Of a DNA stretch of 64,000 bases, positions 1-60,812 are shown in pieces. The stretch covers positions 8,208,491 to 8,272,490 of the forward strand of contig NC_049995.1 of NCBI RefSeq assembly GCF_000003815.2, read 5' to 3'. Both the position numbers and the translations under genes were made by a program. The notes below the pieces were generated by a model. That model made no database searches. It was not told the origin of the DNA and saw only the letters and a list, made by a program, of their open reading frames with translations. How positions within the stretch are numbered: the first letter of the stretch is position 1; every line of letters begins with the position of its first letter. This stretch comes from Branchiostoma floridae. Its lineage: Eukaryota; Chordata; Leptocardii; Amphioxiformes; Branchiostomatidae.

Positions 1-172
1 TGACAGTCTAGTTGGGAATGACTTTGACAAGATTCCATATCAAACATATACATATACATGATATTGTTAGAGATTTACATTTCAAGAAAGAAGTGTGTCT
101 GTATGTGTTTAGCTACATGAAGGGGTGAAGCGTGCCATCTCTGATTGCCTTGTCTGTTTTCTGTATTTCCAG

Positions 173-50020
<49,848 letters not shown>

Positions 50021-50503
50021 ACAAAAGAAGTAGCCATGAGAGGTAGCCATAGAAAAGTGACAGAAAGATTGAAGATCTTTCAAAGGTTTTAGATAGAAAT
50101 TTGAATGCTACGATGCTGATGCTAAAAGTCAAGGATCTACTGAATGTCTTGGACCAGCCAAGAAGGTTGGAGCATCTTTCTTCTAGTACCAGAAGTTGTG
50201 AGTGGAGGAAAGGTATCATCAGGCAATATGTGGGTCAAAGGTTGTAGGTCAAAGGTCAAGTGTAAAACATTGTCTTGCAGTCACTGCTGCTCTGTGAGCA
50301 ATGGTGTTGCATCTTAGAATGTGTATTACTACAGAAAAAAATATCACACAATGCAAGGTTTTAGATTACAATTATTTACACTAGGCCACAACAATTTCTA
50401 TGTTTTCATGAGATTTTGCCACACCATTTTATGTGATTTGGGCAAAAAAGAGAAAGATCATTCAAGATATAGATAAACCCTTCACATTTTGTGCCAACAG
50501 TTG

Positions 50504-50509
50504 AATAAA
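50504..50509 (+). terminator. Proximal poly(A) signal of ASAP
   Basis: AATAAA, 484 nt after the stop codon, followed by the T-rich stretch GTCTTTGTCTTCC within 20 nt, which suits a downstream element. It would yield a short 3'UTR. Confidence 0.5.
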
Positions 50510-51921
50510 GTCTTTGTCTTCCTAGTTGTTACAATTTTTGCAGAAATATGTAAAAGAAAAATGAATTATGTTGACTTCATAGTGACTTCATTCAGAGGAG
50601 TCCAGGTTTCTTGTTGTTTTTTCATATCATCTACCTGTTTCTTCTCTTTTTGTTTGGAATCTGAGAAACGAGAAATGAAATTGGTGTGGCCTAAGACATA
50701 CTGAATATTTCAATCAAGACAAAGCAATGAAAACGTTACAAAGCAAACAACAAAAATCCAATTATGGCAAAGTGAAACAAAAAGTGATTGTGTGTTGTCA
50801 GAAGAGGATTTTAGAAATGAAACAAACAAAGAATAATTTGTTTTTTGAATGCTTCATTCATAGATCTTTGAAGCAAGGAGATTTCATGTGTACATCATGA
50901 AAAGAACAATCGACTTCAAAAATCTTGCCAAGAATTTGACCTTGACCTTTGACATTAGTTGTAGTTACAGTATTACCTATGATGTTGCCATAGCGACAGT
51001 TTTTTTTACAGTATCTCAAATCATGAAACTACAAATAATAATAAACTGTAAGTCTTCTGATTCTCTATAGCTCAAATACTCCTGTTGAATCATGAAACAA
51101 AAGCTGAAGTAACAATGATAGAGAAACAAGGAAACCCTGTGATTTTGTAAAGAAGATGGGACATTCCATGTACAAATTTTAGGAGGGGTGTTTTTTATGA
51201 AATGTGGATTATGAAAGACTCATCCACATTCAATATTGTGTCCTCTCTTTTGTGATAATTGAAGAGAAAAAATCATATCAGAACTAATAACTGAATTCAT
51301 ACAACTAAATTAAGAATACTCCGTAACTTATTGTATTGTATTGCATTGTACTGAAGTTAATACTCAAGGCTTAGACATGCTTACAGCAGCTGTATACTAC
51401 AGTTATTGGTGTTTTAAGGACACTTTGAAGTACGAAAAAAAAGGATGGACAGCTGCATTTATAAATTCACAACACATATATCCATGAAAACAAAGTTCTA
51501 ATTGCGTCTCCAACTGAAGGTTAGATTGTGAATTGAACAAGCAGTAGATATGAAAAAAGACAAAGTTTTGGCGTAAAGTTTTGGGAAGCTTCAGTAATTA
51601 GAAGAAAGGGAATAATGAAATTCTGCTACCCACCTCTACCCTCCTCAAATTTATACAATGGAACATTCCAAGGAATTTTAACATAGGACTAGTCCAAGTT
51701 GTAGCATGGGAGGGGTGATGAGTTGTTGCCAGTGCTCAATGTTTGAGTTGGAGAAGCCAAGTTTGTAAATACTATAGTTACCATGGGCCAGTATTTTACT
51801 TGACTTTGATAAAATGGTGTTTTTATGGGGTCTTCATTAGTATAAGTAATTACAGTAGATTTACAACAAGGAGGCATTTTGTGTGGCAAGTTTTTGGATA
51901 ATGTGAATTTGTGAAAAGTGC

Positions 51922-52093
51922 TACAGTCAAACCTGTACAAGTGACCACCTCTGCATAAGGACCACATGGCCATTGAGAATTACAGTCAAACCTGTACATT
52001 CAAGTGACTGCCTACATATGAGGACCACCTGGTTATTAATATACTGTAAAATCTGTACTAGTGACTACCTTGACATAAGGTTTGCCTGACCAT
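51922..52093. repeat. Three tandem units of about 60 bp in the ASAP 3'UTR
   Basis: Units start ACAGTCAAACCTGTACAAGT, ACAGTCAAACCTGTACATTC and ACTGTAAAATCTGTACTAGT, each followed by GACCACCT-like and AAGGACCAC-like steps. Related single units are at 44468-44500, 44620-44670 and 55218-55300. Confidence 0.8.
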
Positions 52094-54828
52094 GTCTAAA
52101 AGGTTAGAGTTATTTGAATTTATTTGAGGGCCATTGGTGGCTGTTCCAGTTTGAGAGTCTGACAAGGTATCAATTTTTAAAAAGTGCAAAAATGGTGAGA
52201 TTTCGTCTGTGGACAATAATGCTAGGATACAGCTTACAGTTTTGCTACCTAGTATACATTTTGTGTCTGTTCTATAACTTGCTATTGACAAAAGCTACCT
52301 GTAGTCCCTATCAAAACGTCTAGAACTGAACATTGCTTGTCTTTTTTAGTATCTACTGTAACTAAAATCCTTCAAGATACTGAAGGTATGATCTCCAAAA
52401 TGCCATTCTTCCTATTTGTATTTTAATGTGCCATATCAGTTGAATTATTGACAAGCACCAATGCTAATTTTGTAACCCAAAATTGTCCAAAATGCTTCCT
52501 TGTTGCAGATCTTTACAAGACATCTTTAAAAAAATAGTGACCCCTTTACCCAAACAGGGTGTTTGTGAACAATCTTTGTGTAAATGTACATATTTAAGAG
52601 ATACTTTCTGTGTCAACTCAAATGAAACTTTTCTATATCTATCTATACACACAAGTAAACTATTAGTACATGTAGTCAAGATGATTGTCATTGGGGTATA
52701 TCGCAATGGTGGTAAACTTATATACTAGCTGCTTGTGTGTGCTGTGGAAAGAGTAAAGAATAAGTGGTCAAATACATTCATGCAATACCTGAGGAATTGT
52801 AGTGGCGACAATGTTTGGTTGTAGTGAGGAGTCAATGTTTCTAACAGTTATTATAACCAGGGGTGCCAAAGTCCTTCTTTTGTAATATGTTTGATTTTTG
52901 CTACCCAGAATAACTACATTTCCCAGAATGTCTACGACAGGTACCCTTAAGGAAAAGTAGGACCTTCAGTGAAGTAGTACAATGGACTCAGTAAAGTGGC
53001 ATTCTCACTGGACAGTGGTATGTTGCTGTGTTATAACTTTGTCTTTACTTTGACATTACAATGTGAATATCATACCTTGACTTTACAATAGGAAAGTCAC
53101 TCCAAATGTAAAAGTATGGCTAGAAAGATAACTAAACACACTAAGCATAAAAAGATCTGATTTTAACGATGAAATTCATTAATAATATACACTATGTCAA
53201 ATTGCTCAGCTGCGGCTAGGTCATCAACATGCTACATTTTCAGTGAGATGCCCACTTTATACAGCCATACATGTGTTAGTTTGAAATAGAAAGCCATGCC
53301 TGCTCTAGCTATTTGGTTTAGAGACCACTTTAGACATTAGGGCTTGACTTCAGAATGCCAGCATTTGCCAATCAGGACTTACAACACAAACAATAAATGA
53401 GGAAGTACAAAATATACATGTGAGCACACTGCTGTTATGCATATTCCTTAAGTACTTTTCGGAATCTCTACACATAGGAAGAACTTGAGTGAAAACATTT
53501 GGAATTCTGTATCCCTCAGATTTATGATGTTCAGAGTCACATCTCTATACCTGCATGATTCCCTAAATAAGAATGTCTAGCATTGAATAAACTAGTGATG
53601 AAAAGTCGCTGTAAATACTGTTTGCAAAAAGTAATGTGTCTTTTCAGTTGTATATACAGTAAAAAGAGTCCAGATTTCATTGGCGCAAGTATCTTTGTTT
53701 GAGGTACAATAGTCCTTGTATTATGTAAAATATTGATGTGAAACGTTATGGCGAGCATGGTACATGACATAATGGTTAAACACTGGGTAACAACAAAACA
53801 ATTTGTGTGAAGTTTGATATATTCTAAGACATTATGATGTAATGTTGTTCCTCCATGAATACATAGTTTCATCAAGCAAGAGTTGATATCTAGCTGATGT
53901 TCCAGTGGTCTGTATATGATATTTCTCTGTGTGATAATGACTGGTTCTACCTTGCAGTGCAGGAGTCATGTTTGACACTACATTCTTCACAGTGCAGCAG
54001 CGCCACCTAGCTGCAGTGTGAAGTACAACCTGTCAGTATTGCCCTGAGGAAGGTGATACACATTTCACTGAAATGTCTGAAAAGTATTAACTTTTAGTTT
54101 TACATGTAAGCTTTCATCCTAGAATATGTATGTCCTACAACTTTTTTTTAATGTTTGCCAACAGTTTGCCCATTTTTTTGTACCAAGATTTGTAGGTTGT
54201 TGTTTTATTCAGACTGGAACCAAGCAATATCTTACTGACACCTCAACAATAGTAGAATGTGGATAGACCACACTTCAGATGTGAACTGCACTGAAGTATA
54301 CCTGAGACTTTTCCCTAACTGTGCTAAAATATCCAATCTCACATCACAAGGTGGTACAAAGTCTTTTTCACTGAAGTACTAGTAACTGGGTACTGCTTTG
54401 AAGTAATGAATGTTACATATGCACTGTGTGTACTTGCCTCCTCCCCCATTGGGTTAGCATTGACATGTGCATGAAATGTGACAACAGATAGTCTAATGTT
54501 AACATTGGCATCCATCATTACGATATAGATTTACATTGACAAGTATTCTGTATCTTGTACAGTATGGCTTCTTTTCAGAATTGCAATACATTTTTCTTGT
54601 TATTTGTATGTTTTGTAAAATGATAATATGCATTTAAGTCATGTACCACTACTTGAAGAACAGTGATTTAATTACAGAAACTACATGATATTAAATCAGA
54701 TTATACCCGTATCTTTTAAAGTTTTAGAATTATGCTGAATATTGTCTATCTGGCTTATGTATGTATGAGGGAAATGCTTTGGAAATTTCCAACATTAAAT
54801 ACCTTTTACTTGTGAATATTTGTATGGC

Positions 54829-54854
54829 AATAAAGAAGGGAATTCTATAATAAA
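54829..54854 (+). terminator. Distal poly(A) signals of ASAP
   Basis: Two AATAAA hexamers (54829-54834 and 54849-54854) followed by a GT/T-rich stretch (TCTGTGTCTTTTTATT) near 54880. This is the strongest poly(A) cluster between the ASAP stop codon and the zinc-finger genes. Confidence 0.6.
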
Positions 54855-54875
54855 TATTGGTCTTGTACACTTGAA

Positions 54876-56509
54876 ATCTGTGTCTTTTTATTGCTTGTTG
54901 AATGAACAAAGCACAAACCTATAGATTTTGAATCACCAACACTCCAAGCTCAGAACTTTTCTCTTGTGTTAGAGTATTCTCCAGGCAAATTTACCAGTGC
55001 CATAAGATAGTATCAAATTTGACCAAGGCTCGAGTATATGTGGCCAAAGGAAGTCAGACGGACACACACACACTCACACACACACACAAATGCTAGTGAA
55101 TTTTGCATGGAGGTTAAGGTAATAAACTCATTTTTACACAAATGTCGGCGACAGCCTGTCACCTTCCTCAGGGCAATTCTAGTACAATTATAACTGGTAC
55201 ACATACTGTCTACTTCATACAGTCAAACCTGTCTATAGCAGCCACCCAAGAGACTGGAGAAATATGGCCACTATAGACAGGTGGCCACTATAGAGAAACT
55301 GTTGATCAATCGACCATGAGCAAGCTACACATGATTTCAGTTCCCACTAATCTTTCTCACCAAATAACATTGTCTCGATCGGTAAATTCACCGACAAAGA
55401 CTTGCACTTAAATGCTACCGCCAAAAATGACCCTGTCAGGAACTCCAAATCCTCGCAAACTACCATTTCAAACGCGGTGCAGGGTGACATAAGGGACAAC
55501 CTTCCTTTCTTGGTTATTCCATTATTGTCGCGATCTCTGTCCGAAACAACAGGATTTTTGCAAATCATAGCCAGTTTTGTGAGTATCCAATCATTCCGCA
55601 AAACATATGCTTTTATTTCATCTTTGCAAACCAAAGTTTGTTTTTCTTCTCAATTTGTAGCGTGAGTGGTAGCTGTACATTATATTAATAAAATACTGTG
55701 GCTATAACCGTACTTCACCGAATCGGCTTCTTCAAGTGATAGATCTCCAGATGTGTACCAAACAACTTTATTGAAGAAAGAAATGACAGTAAATAAACAA
55801 ATGTAACATAACAATAAAACCAACAATAACGCTTCTACCTGTGTGACTTCTCAATACCTCAAAAATAGCCTATAATAAACCTACAAAAAAAAGCTGAGCT
55901 CTAATAATTGAGCTGATATAAACTGTTATCCAAATGTTACATTTTTATTAATCCTTTGCTTTTACATGATTTCAAAAGTTCTCTGGCATGCAGCTAAATC
56001 AAACGTGTATATGCTACTTGCAGCCGCTTTGTTGCAAGTAATTATCTACCTGAACTAGGAAAACTACAACAGCTAGCTAATAACGCTAACAAAACAGTAT
56101 ATGTAAGTTAGTACAATGATTTCAATTTCAATTTCAATTTTTCAATTTCAAGAATATGTGGTGGTAAATGACACTAGCAACAAACAAAAAGTTTTCCTTC
56201 ACACAATAACTATTTCCACCTGGTGAATTCTACTGTTATACCCAAACTACAAACCTAACACATGTGATAAGATCTCTGCAATTTGAGCAGACTAAATGAC
56301 ATGTATTGAAAGGATATACCCATTAAGAAACAATGTATCATACAAAAGAAAACCTCTTTGGTTATATATTCTGAGATTGGGAACCTAGAACATGAAGACA
56401 TAAAATTAACAAGCAAATGAAGTAAAAGTAAAGAATTATAACACAAGTTAATTAAGAAATTTATAAAATAGAGAAAAGAAAACTGAAGTTCTAAAATGTT
56501 TTCACGCAA
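54876..56509. other. Intergenic region between ASAP and zinc-finger gene A
   Basis: Convergent 3' ends face each other here. It contains a stem-loop motif relic (55171-55143, minus), a CA repeat (55060-55090) and a CAGTCAAACCTGTCTATA-type repeat with internal inverted pieces (55217-55305). Both strands are open over about 55347-55665 without a recognisable product. T-rich hexamer runs lie at 56125-56150. Confidence 0.5.
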
Positions 56510-56513
56510 TTTA

Positions 56514-56579
56514 TTGATGAGTCTGCAAGTGCTTCCAAAGACTACTGAGTTCACTGAACTGCCTGCAGCACATCTCGCA
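56514..56579 (-). pseudogene. In-frame relic 12th finger beyond the stop codons of gene A
   Basis: Directly after TAG TAG (56585-56580) the same frame reads CEMCCRQFSELSSLWKHLQT and a second histidine, a complete C2H2 pattern, then stops at TAA (56513-56511). That TAA overlaps an AATAAA on this strand (56515-56510), a possible poly(A) signal. The finger is translatable only by readthrough and is best seen as a recently lost C-terminal finger. Confidence 0.75.
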
Positions 56580-56582
56580 CTA

Positions 56583-57584
56583 CTAGCAGCTCTTCTCAGT
56601 GTGAGTCCTCATGTGACGTTTTAGATTACCTAGCTCACTGAACTGCCTGCTGCACTCCTCACACTTGCAGGGCTTCTCACCTGTGTGAGTCCGCATGTGT
56701 CTCTTAAGATCACTCAGGTCACTGAACTTTTTGCTGCATTCCTCACACCTGAAGGGTTTCTCACCCATGTGAGTCCGCATGTGTCTTTTCAGATTACCCT
56801 GCTCACTGAACTGTTTGCTGCACTCCTCACACTTGTAGGGTTTATCCCCTGTGTGAGTACGCATATGTCTCTTCAGATGACCCAGCTCACTAAACTGCCT
56901 GCTGCACTCCTCACACCTGTAGGGTTTCTCACCCGTGTGAGTCCGCATGTGTTTCTTCAGAGCACCCAGATCACTGAACTGCCTGCTGCACTCCTCACAC
57001 TTGTATGGTTTATCTCCTGTGTGAGTACGCATGTGTCTCTTCTGATGACCCAGCTCACTAAACTGCCTGTTGCACTCCTCACACATGTAGGGTTTCTCCC
57101 CTGTGTGAGTCCGCATATGGTTCTTTAGTTGATCCAACGCACTGAACTGCCTGCTGCACTCCTCACACTTGTATGGTTTCTCTCCAGTGTGAGTATGCAT
57201 GTGAGTCTTCAGATGACCCAGCTGGGTGAACTGCCTGCTGCACTCCTCACACATGTAGGGCTTCTCACCTGTGTGAGTCCGCAAGTGTTTCTTCAGATGT
57301 TCCATCCTTCTGAACTGCCTGCTACACTCCTCACACTTGTACGGTTTCTCCCCCGTGTGAGTCCGAAAGTGGATCTTCAGATTACCCAGCTCACTGAACT
57401 GCTTGCCGCACTCCTCACACTTGTAGGGTTTCTCCCCAGTGTGGGTCCGCATGTGTCTTTTCAGATCACTCAGCCAACTGAACTGCCTTCTGCACTCCTC
57501 ACACCTATAGAGTTCCTTCTCTCTGCTAGTGCTTGGTCCCACAGAAGAATCCTTCAAACTCTGCACATGGCTTGTTGATGCCAT
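56583..57584 (-). CDS. C2H2 zinc-finger protein with 11 tandem fingers (gene A)
   Basis: 333 residues. Start chosen at ATG 57584-57582 (MASTSHVQ), because a splice acceptor (CTTCCAACAG) ends just upstream at 57607 and the paralogue starts with the same MAST. The longer open frame to 57638 crosses that acceptor. After a 23-residue lead there are 11 fingers of exactly 28 residues with TGEKP-type linkers, most of the form CEECSRQFSxLGxLKxHMRTH. Helix positions vary between fingers, so it should bind a long DNA site in the nucleus. No KRAB or other effector domain is visible. The reading frame ends with TAG TAG at the point where a 12th finger begins. A function beyond DNA binding cannot be assigned. 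Confidence 0.88.
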   Translation of the reverse strand: MASTSHVQSLKDSSVGPSTSREKELYRCEECRRQFSWLSDLKRHMRTHTGEKPYKCEECGKQFSELGNLKIHFRTHTGEKPYKCEECSRQFRRMEHLKKHLRTHTGEKPYMCEECSRQFTQLGHLKTHMHTHTGEKPYKCEECSRQFSALDQLKNHMRTHTGEKPYMCEECNRQFSELGHQKRHMRTHTGDKPYKCEECSRQFSDLGALKKHMRTHTGEKPYRCEECSRQFSELGHLKRHMRTHTGDKPYKCEECSKQFSEQGNLKRHMRTHMGEKPFRCEECSKKFSDLSDLKRHMRTHTGEKPCKCEECSRQFSELGNLKRHMRTHTEKSC

Positions 57585-57967
57585 CCTCCTTGATCTTGGG
57601 CAAATTCTGTTGGAAGAAGACGAAAGATCATTAGGCAAGAGACGTTAGATTCCTAAGTATGGTAACTTGGTGTAGTGATACTTGTAAATAAAGAATAGTG
57701 AAACTTCCCTAACCACTTCTGATTGTAGAATACTGTAAATACAGAAATGTTCACGATGGTTTTATGTTCAGTTTTCGAGGTAATTGCTTCACCACAAACT
57801 CAAACCATTGCGAACATTTTTGTTCTGCTGGCTACCCCCTTGTCTAAGCGCATAGTACTTACAAAGTACTAAGTGAACACTGACCCGATCTTTGCAGTGA
57901 CAGTTGGTCATGTCCACACTGTTAAAAGCGACTGTCGATTGCCAAGTTGCCAGTAGGGGGCTGGCCG

Positions 57968-58218
57968 TAATACCCCTGTCACATTATCCACGATCTTCGG
58001 GCATATCGATGGAAGGTCGGCCATATTTTTAAAAAAAGATCAACAGAGGGTATGGGTGTATTTTTCACCTGGAAACCGTCTTTGTCACATAGATTCTATC
58101 AGCCATATTTTTACCGTGTACAATTATTGTGCAATTAAGTAATTATTATAAGTGAGGCTCTGGCGATCACTGCAGACTCGTCGTATGATCGATTTTCGCA
58201 AAATTTGACAGGGGTATA
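57968..58218. mobile_element. TAATACCCC MITE, copy 2
   Basis: Same element as 7922-8156, with better preserved ends (TAATACCCCTGTCAC and GACAGGGGTATA). It lies between the gene A start and its upstream block, so it may sit in the gene A intron. Confidence 0.75.
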
Positions 58219-58394
58219 AAGATGTCGATGTCAGAGTTATCGCCCCTTTATAATTGTGATTTCGCCATTGCCAGGTAGTGATTCGGTCCCCAGTCCTAGA
58301 CAAGTCCGTCAGCGATTTCGCCCCAAACATATGATTTGGCCATTATCTAAACAAAGATACCATCCCCGGCCCCGTAAAATGTCCTCCTTTCAAC

Positions 58395-58607
58395 TCAATG
58401 TATGTATCTCCGGACAAAAAAGACTGACAAATAATGAACCCTCTCTAAACAATTTTTGACTGTACAATAGTTTTCCGTTGAAGCATTAGTTGCAAACACG
58501 CCATAATAATGAACATCAGATGTTAGAAAGACGGGAAATTTCCGTCTCAGAGGCAGAAGGACGAAGGAGGGGTTTGGCGTATACCGTCCACACATCAATT
58601 GCGCCAT
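58395..58607 (-). repeat. Upstream block of gene A, paralogous to 62397-62603
   Basis: Minus-strand translation of this block and of the one upstream of gene B align: KFPVFLTSDVHYYGVF against KLPVVLTSGVDNGVF, and ERVHYLSVFF against GRVHYLSVLF. The block lies 0.8 kb upstream of the gene A start. It may be an old coding exon, an untranslated exon or just duplicated flank; no start and splice set makes a convincing exon. A fragment of it also lies near 57704-57731. Confidence 0.5.
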
Positions 58608-58675
58608 TAAACCAGTATCAGTACTCTTTTCCTACAAAAATGAACTCTTCACAATTGACAATGACATAAAAAGCT

Positions 58676-58794
58676 CCACTACATGTTAGATGACCCGGCT
58701 CTCTGAAATACCCTCTGCACTCTTCACAAACAGGTGAGTCTGCATGTGTCTTCAAGGTGATGCAGCCAAAGGAACTGCCTGCTGCACTCCTCAC
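58676..58794 (-). pseudogene. Relic fingers of gene B on the far side of a transposon
   Basis: Minus-strand pieces reading EECSRQFLWLHHL and CEECRGYFREPGHL, with the linker worn to HADSP and frames shifted. If the transposon at 58795-59586 and one target copy are ignored, this stretch continues directly from the relic at 59587-59678, so the ancestral array was at least two fingers longer. Confidence 0.65.
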
Positions 58795-59586
58795 TAGCCT
58801 CTACCAGGCTCCGTGGATCAGTAGAATCATTATCCTCACCACGAAGCCTGTGCGGGGTCGCTAAGAACAAACGACATAAAATTAATCCCCCCGTTATTTG
58901 TACAAAGGAAGTAGCTCAGCGCCGGAGATAATTTAAGTCATAAATCGGCCAGCACCCAGTGGGAAACAGCTCGGTTTGGGACAAGGTCAAACTGGGGTCG
59001 ACAACAAAACGCGGCAAAAATGATGTTTTAGACGGCGTTTTTTGCTAACATATAAATGCTTTTGAAACAATGTAGGCTAGAGTGAGGTTAATTTTGCGAT
59101 GAAATGTAACATGATAACAGTTTACGCTATAGATAAATTCCTGTGCGGTCAATCTGCAGCAATCGGTCGCGAAAAGAGATCGCATTTTTCCCTGTTGAGT
59201 GTGGCCAAACTGTACCTTTTTGGTGAAGTTTGGAGGCAAAAAGGACTCATTTTGGGATGCAATGGCCGACCCGAGGGCTTATGACGATAACAAACGTTTG
59301 ATGCAGGACGGGATGGCTTGAAAACAAAATGTTTTGCCGGCCCCGTGAGAAGTCCCGGCCGCTGCTGTCAAGACCCGCGCCGTCACGGGCGAGTCGGAAA
59401 GCAATAAACCACTTCGCACCTATTAGATAGCGATTAGTGGACTTCAAAGAACATAGCGACCCCGCACAGTCGTAGTGGTGAGGAAACGTACTCTTCTAGC
59501 CGGCTAAACTCCCCTAGCGTACTATAGATTCTATTTGTCCAATTTCTACAATTAGACCACCGATCCACGAAGCCTGGTAGAGGCTA
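58795..59586. mobile_element. Inverted-repeat DNA transposon inserted in the zinc-finger relic
   Basis: The ends are TAGCCTCTACCAGGCT and its complement, matching over 25 bp with one mismatch. A second inverted block with GTGCGGGGTCGCTA lies about 50-130 bp further in. It is flanked by CTCCTCAC at 58787-58794 and 59587-59594 (9 bp if the outer A is counted). An 8-bp duplication fits hAT, and 9 bp fits Mutator-like elements. About 790 bp and without a transposase frame, so non-autonomous. Confidence 0.8.
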
Positions 59587-59678
59587 CTCCTCACACTTGC
59601 AAAGTTTCTACCCTGTTTGAGTTTGTGTCTCTTCAAATCACACAGCTGACTGAACTGTCTCCTGCACTCCTCACACTT
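59587..59678 (-). pseudogene. Relic 13th finger of gene B, after the stop codon
   Basis: After the TAA (59681-59679), which stands where a tyrosine normally precedes the first cysteine, the same frame reads KCEECRRQFSQLCDLKRH. It then loses the second histidine and the linker through a small deletion. Its far end is the right-hand target duplication of a transposon (58795-59586). Confidence 0.75.
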
Positions 59679-60812
59679 TTAAAGGTTCTCACGTGCATGA
59701 GTTCGCATGTGTTTCCTTAGATTACCAACGTCACTGAACTGCCTACTGCACTCCTCACACTTGTATGGTTTCTCCCCTGTATGGGTCCGAATGTGTCTCT
59801 TCAGATCACCAAGCTTAATGAACTGCCTGCTGCACTCCTCACACTTGTAGAGTTTCTCACCAGTGTGAGTCCTCATGTGACTCTTTAGATTACCCAGCTG
59901 CGTGAACTGCCTGCTGCACTCCTCACACCTGTAGGGCTTCTCTCCTGTGTGGGTCCGGATGTGTCGCTTCAGATTACCAAGCTTACTGAACTGCCTGCTG
60001 CACTCCTCACACCTGTAGGATTTTTCACCTGTGTGGATCCGCATGTGGCACTTCAAATCACCAAGCTGACTAAACTGTCTGCTGCACTCCTCACAGTTGT
60101 ATGGTTTCTCATTTGTGTGAGTCTGCATGTGTGTCTTCAGAGTATCCAGCTTACTGAACTGCCTGCTGCACTCCTCACACCTGTAGGGTTTCTCCCCTGT
60201 ATGAGTCCGAATGTGTCTCTTCAGATCACCAAGCTTACTGAACTGTCTGCTGCACTCCTCACACTTGTAGGGTTTCTCACCCGTGTGAGTCCGCATGTGA
60301 GTCTTCAGAGTACTCAGCTGCGTGAACTGCCTGCTACATTCCTCACACCTGTAGGGCTGCTCCCCTGTGTGAGTCCGCATGTGAGTCTTCAGATAGTCCT
60401 GCCTACTGAACTGCTTTCTGCACTCCTCACACCTGTAGGGTTTCTCACTAGTATGAGTCCGCATGTGGCTTTTCAGATGACTCAGCTGAGTGAACTGCGT
60501 AGAACACTCTTCACATCTGTAGGGTTTCTCACCTGTGTGAGTCCGCATGTGAGTTTTCAGATCACCTTGCCTACTGAACTGCCTGCAACACTCCTCACAC
60601 CTGTAGGGTTTCTCACCTGTGTGAGTCCGCAAGTGCATCTTCAGATTACACAGCTTACTGAACTGCCTGCTGCACTCCTCACACTTGTAAGTTTTCTGGC
60701 CACTGTGAGTCCACATGTAGTGTTTGTCTTCTCTGTCAGATTGCATATGAGAACCATTTTTTTCGTTTTTCGTGACGTCGTCTAACATCTGCACATTGTT
60801 TGTTGATGCCAT
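59679..60812 (-). CDS. C2H2 zinc-finger protein with 12 tandem fingers (gene B)
   Basis: 377 residues from ATG 60812-60810 (MASTNNVQ). An acceptor (CTGTCATTACAG) ends at 60835, 22 nt upstream, which rules out the longer frame to 60917. A 40-residue lead contains HYMWTHSGQKT, the tail of a worn finger. Then 12 fingers of 28 residues follow, again of the CEECSRQFSxLGxLKxHxRTH type, with one TSEKP, one TGEQP and one TNEKP linker. The paralogue at 56583 shares the start, the acceptor and the finger style, so the pair arose by tandem duplication. The frame ends at TAA at the first residue of a 13th finger. Likely a nuclear DNA-binding protein; target unknown. Confidence 0.88.
   Translation of the reverse strand: MASTNNVQMLDDVTKNEKNGSHMQSDREDKHYMWTHSGQKTYKCEECSRQFSKLCNLKMHLRTHTGEKPYRCEECCRQFSRQGDLKTHMRTHTGEKPYRCEECSTQFTQLSHLKSHMRTHTSEKPYRCEECRKQFSRQDYLKTHMRTHTGEQPYRCEECSRQFTQLSTLKTHMRTHTGEKPYKCEECSRQFSKLGDLKRHIRTHTGEKPYRCEECSRQFSKLDTLKTHMQTHTNEKPYNCEECSRQFSQLGDLKCHMRIHTGEKSYRCEECSRQFSKLGNLKRHIRTHTGEKPYRCEECSRQFTQLGNLKSHMRTHTGEKLYKCEECSRQFIKLGDLKRHIRTHTGEKPYKCEECSRQFSDVGNLRKHMRTHARENL

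Larger units (their letters stand above)
50021..54875 (+). other. ASAP 3'UTR (proximal and distal forms)
   Basis: No coding frame is convincing here. The stretch is AT-rich and runs from the stop codon to paired AATAAA signals at 54829 and 54849. An earlier AATAAA at 50504-50509 could end a UTR of about 500 nt. It holds three tandem copies of a roughly 60-bp unit beginning ACAGTCAAACCTGTAC (about 51922-52093) and a stem-loop motif at 54044-54073. The extent is inferred from signals only. Confidence 0.6.

Noticed and set aside
55347-55665. Open frames on both strands of about 90 codons
   Set aside because: Adjacent to a known-type CAGTCAAACCTGTC repeat, without homology I recognise, without clear splice sites; too weak to call a gene.
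56685-57578. Two + strand open frames of 147 and 149 codons
   Set aside because: They are the antisense of the 28-residue finger repeat; periodic codon content keeps them open. They lack any domain of their own.
59949-60785. A 278-codon + strand open frame
   Set aside because: Antisense of the gene B finger array, same artefact. The minus strand has the C2H2 pattern and the splice acceptor.
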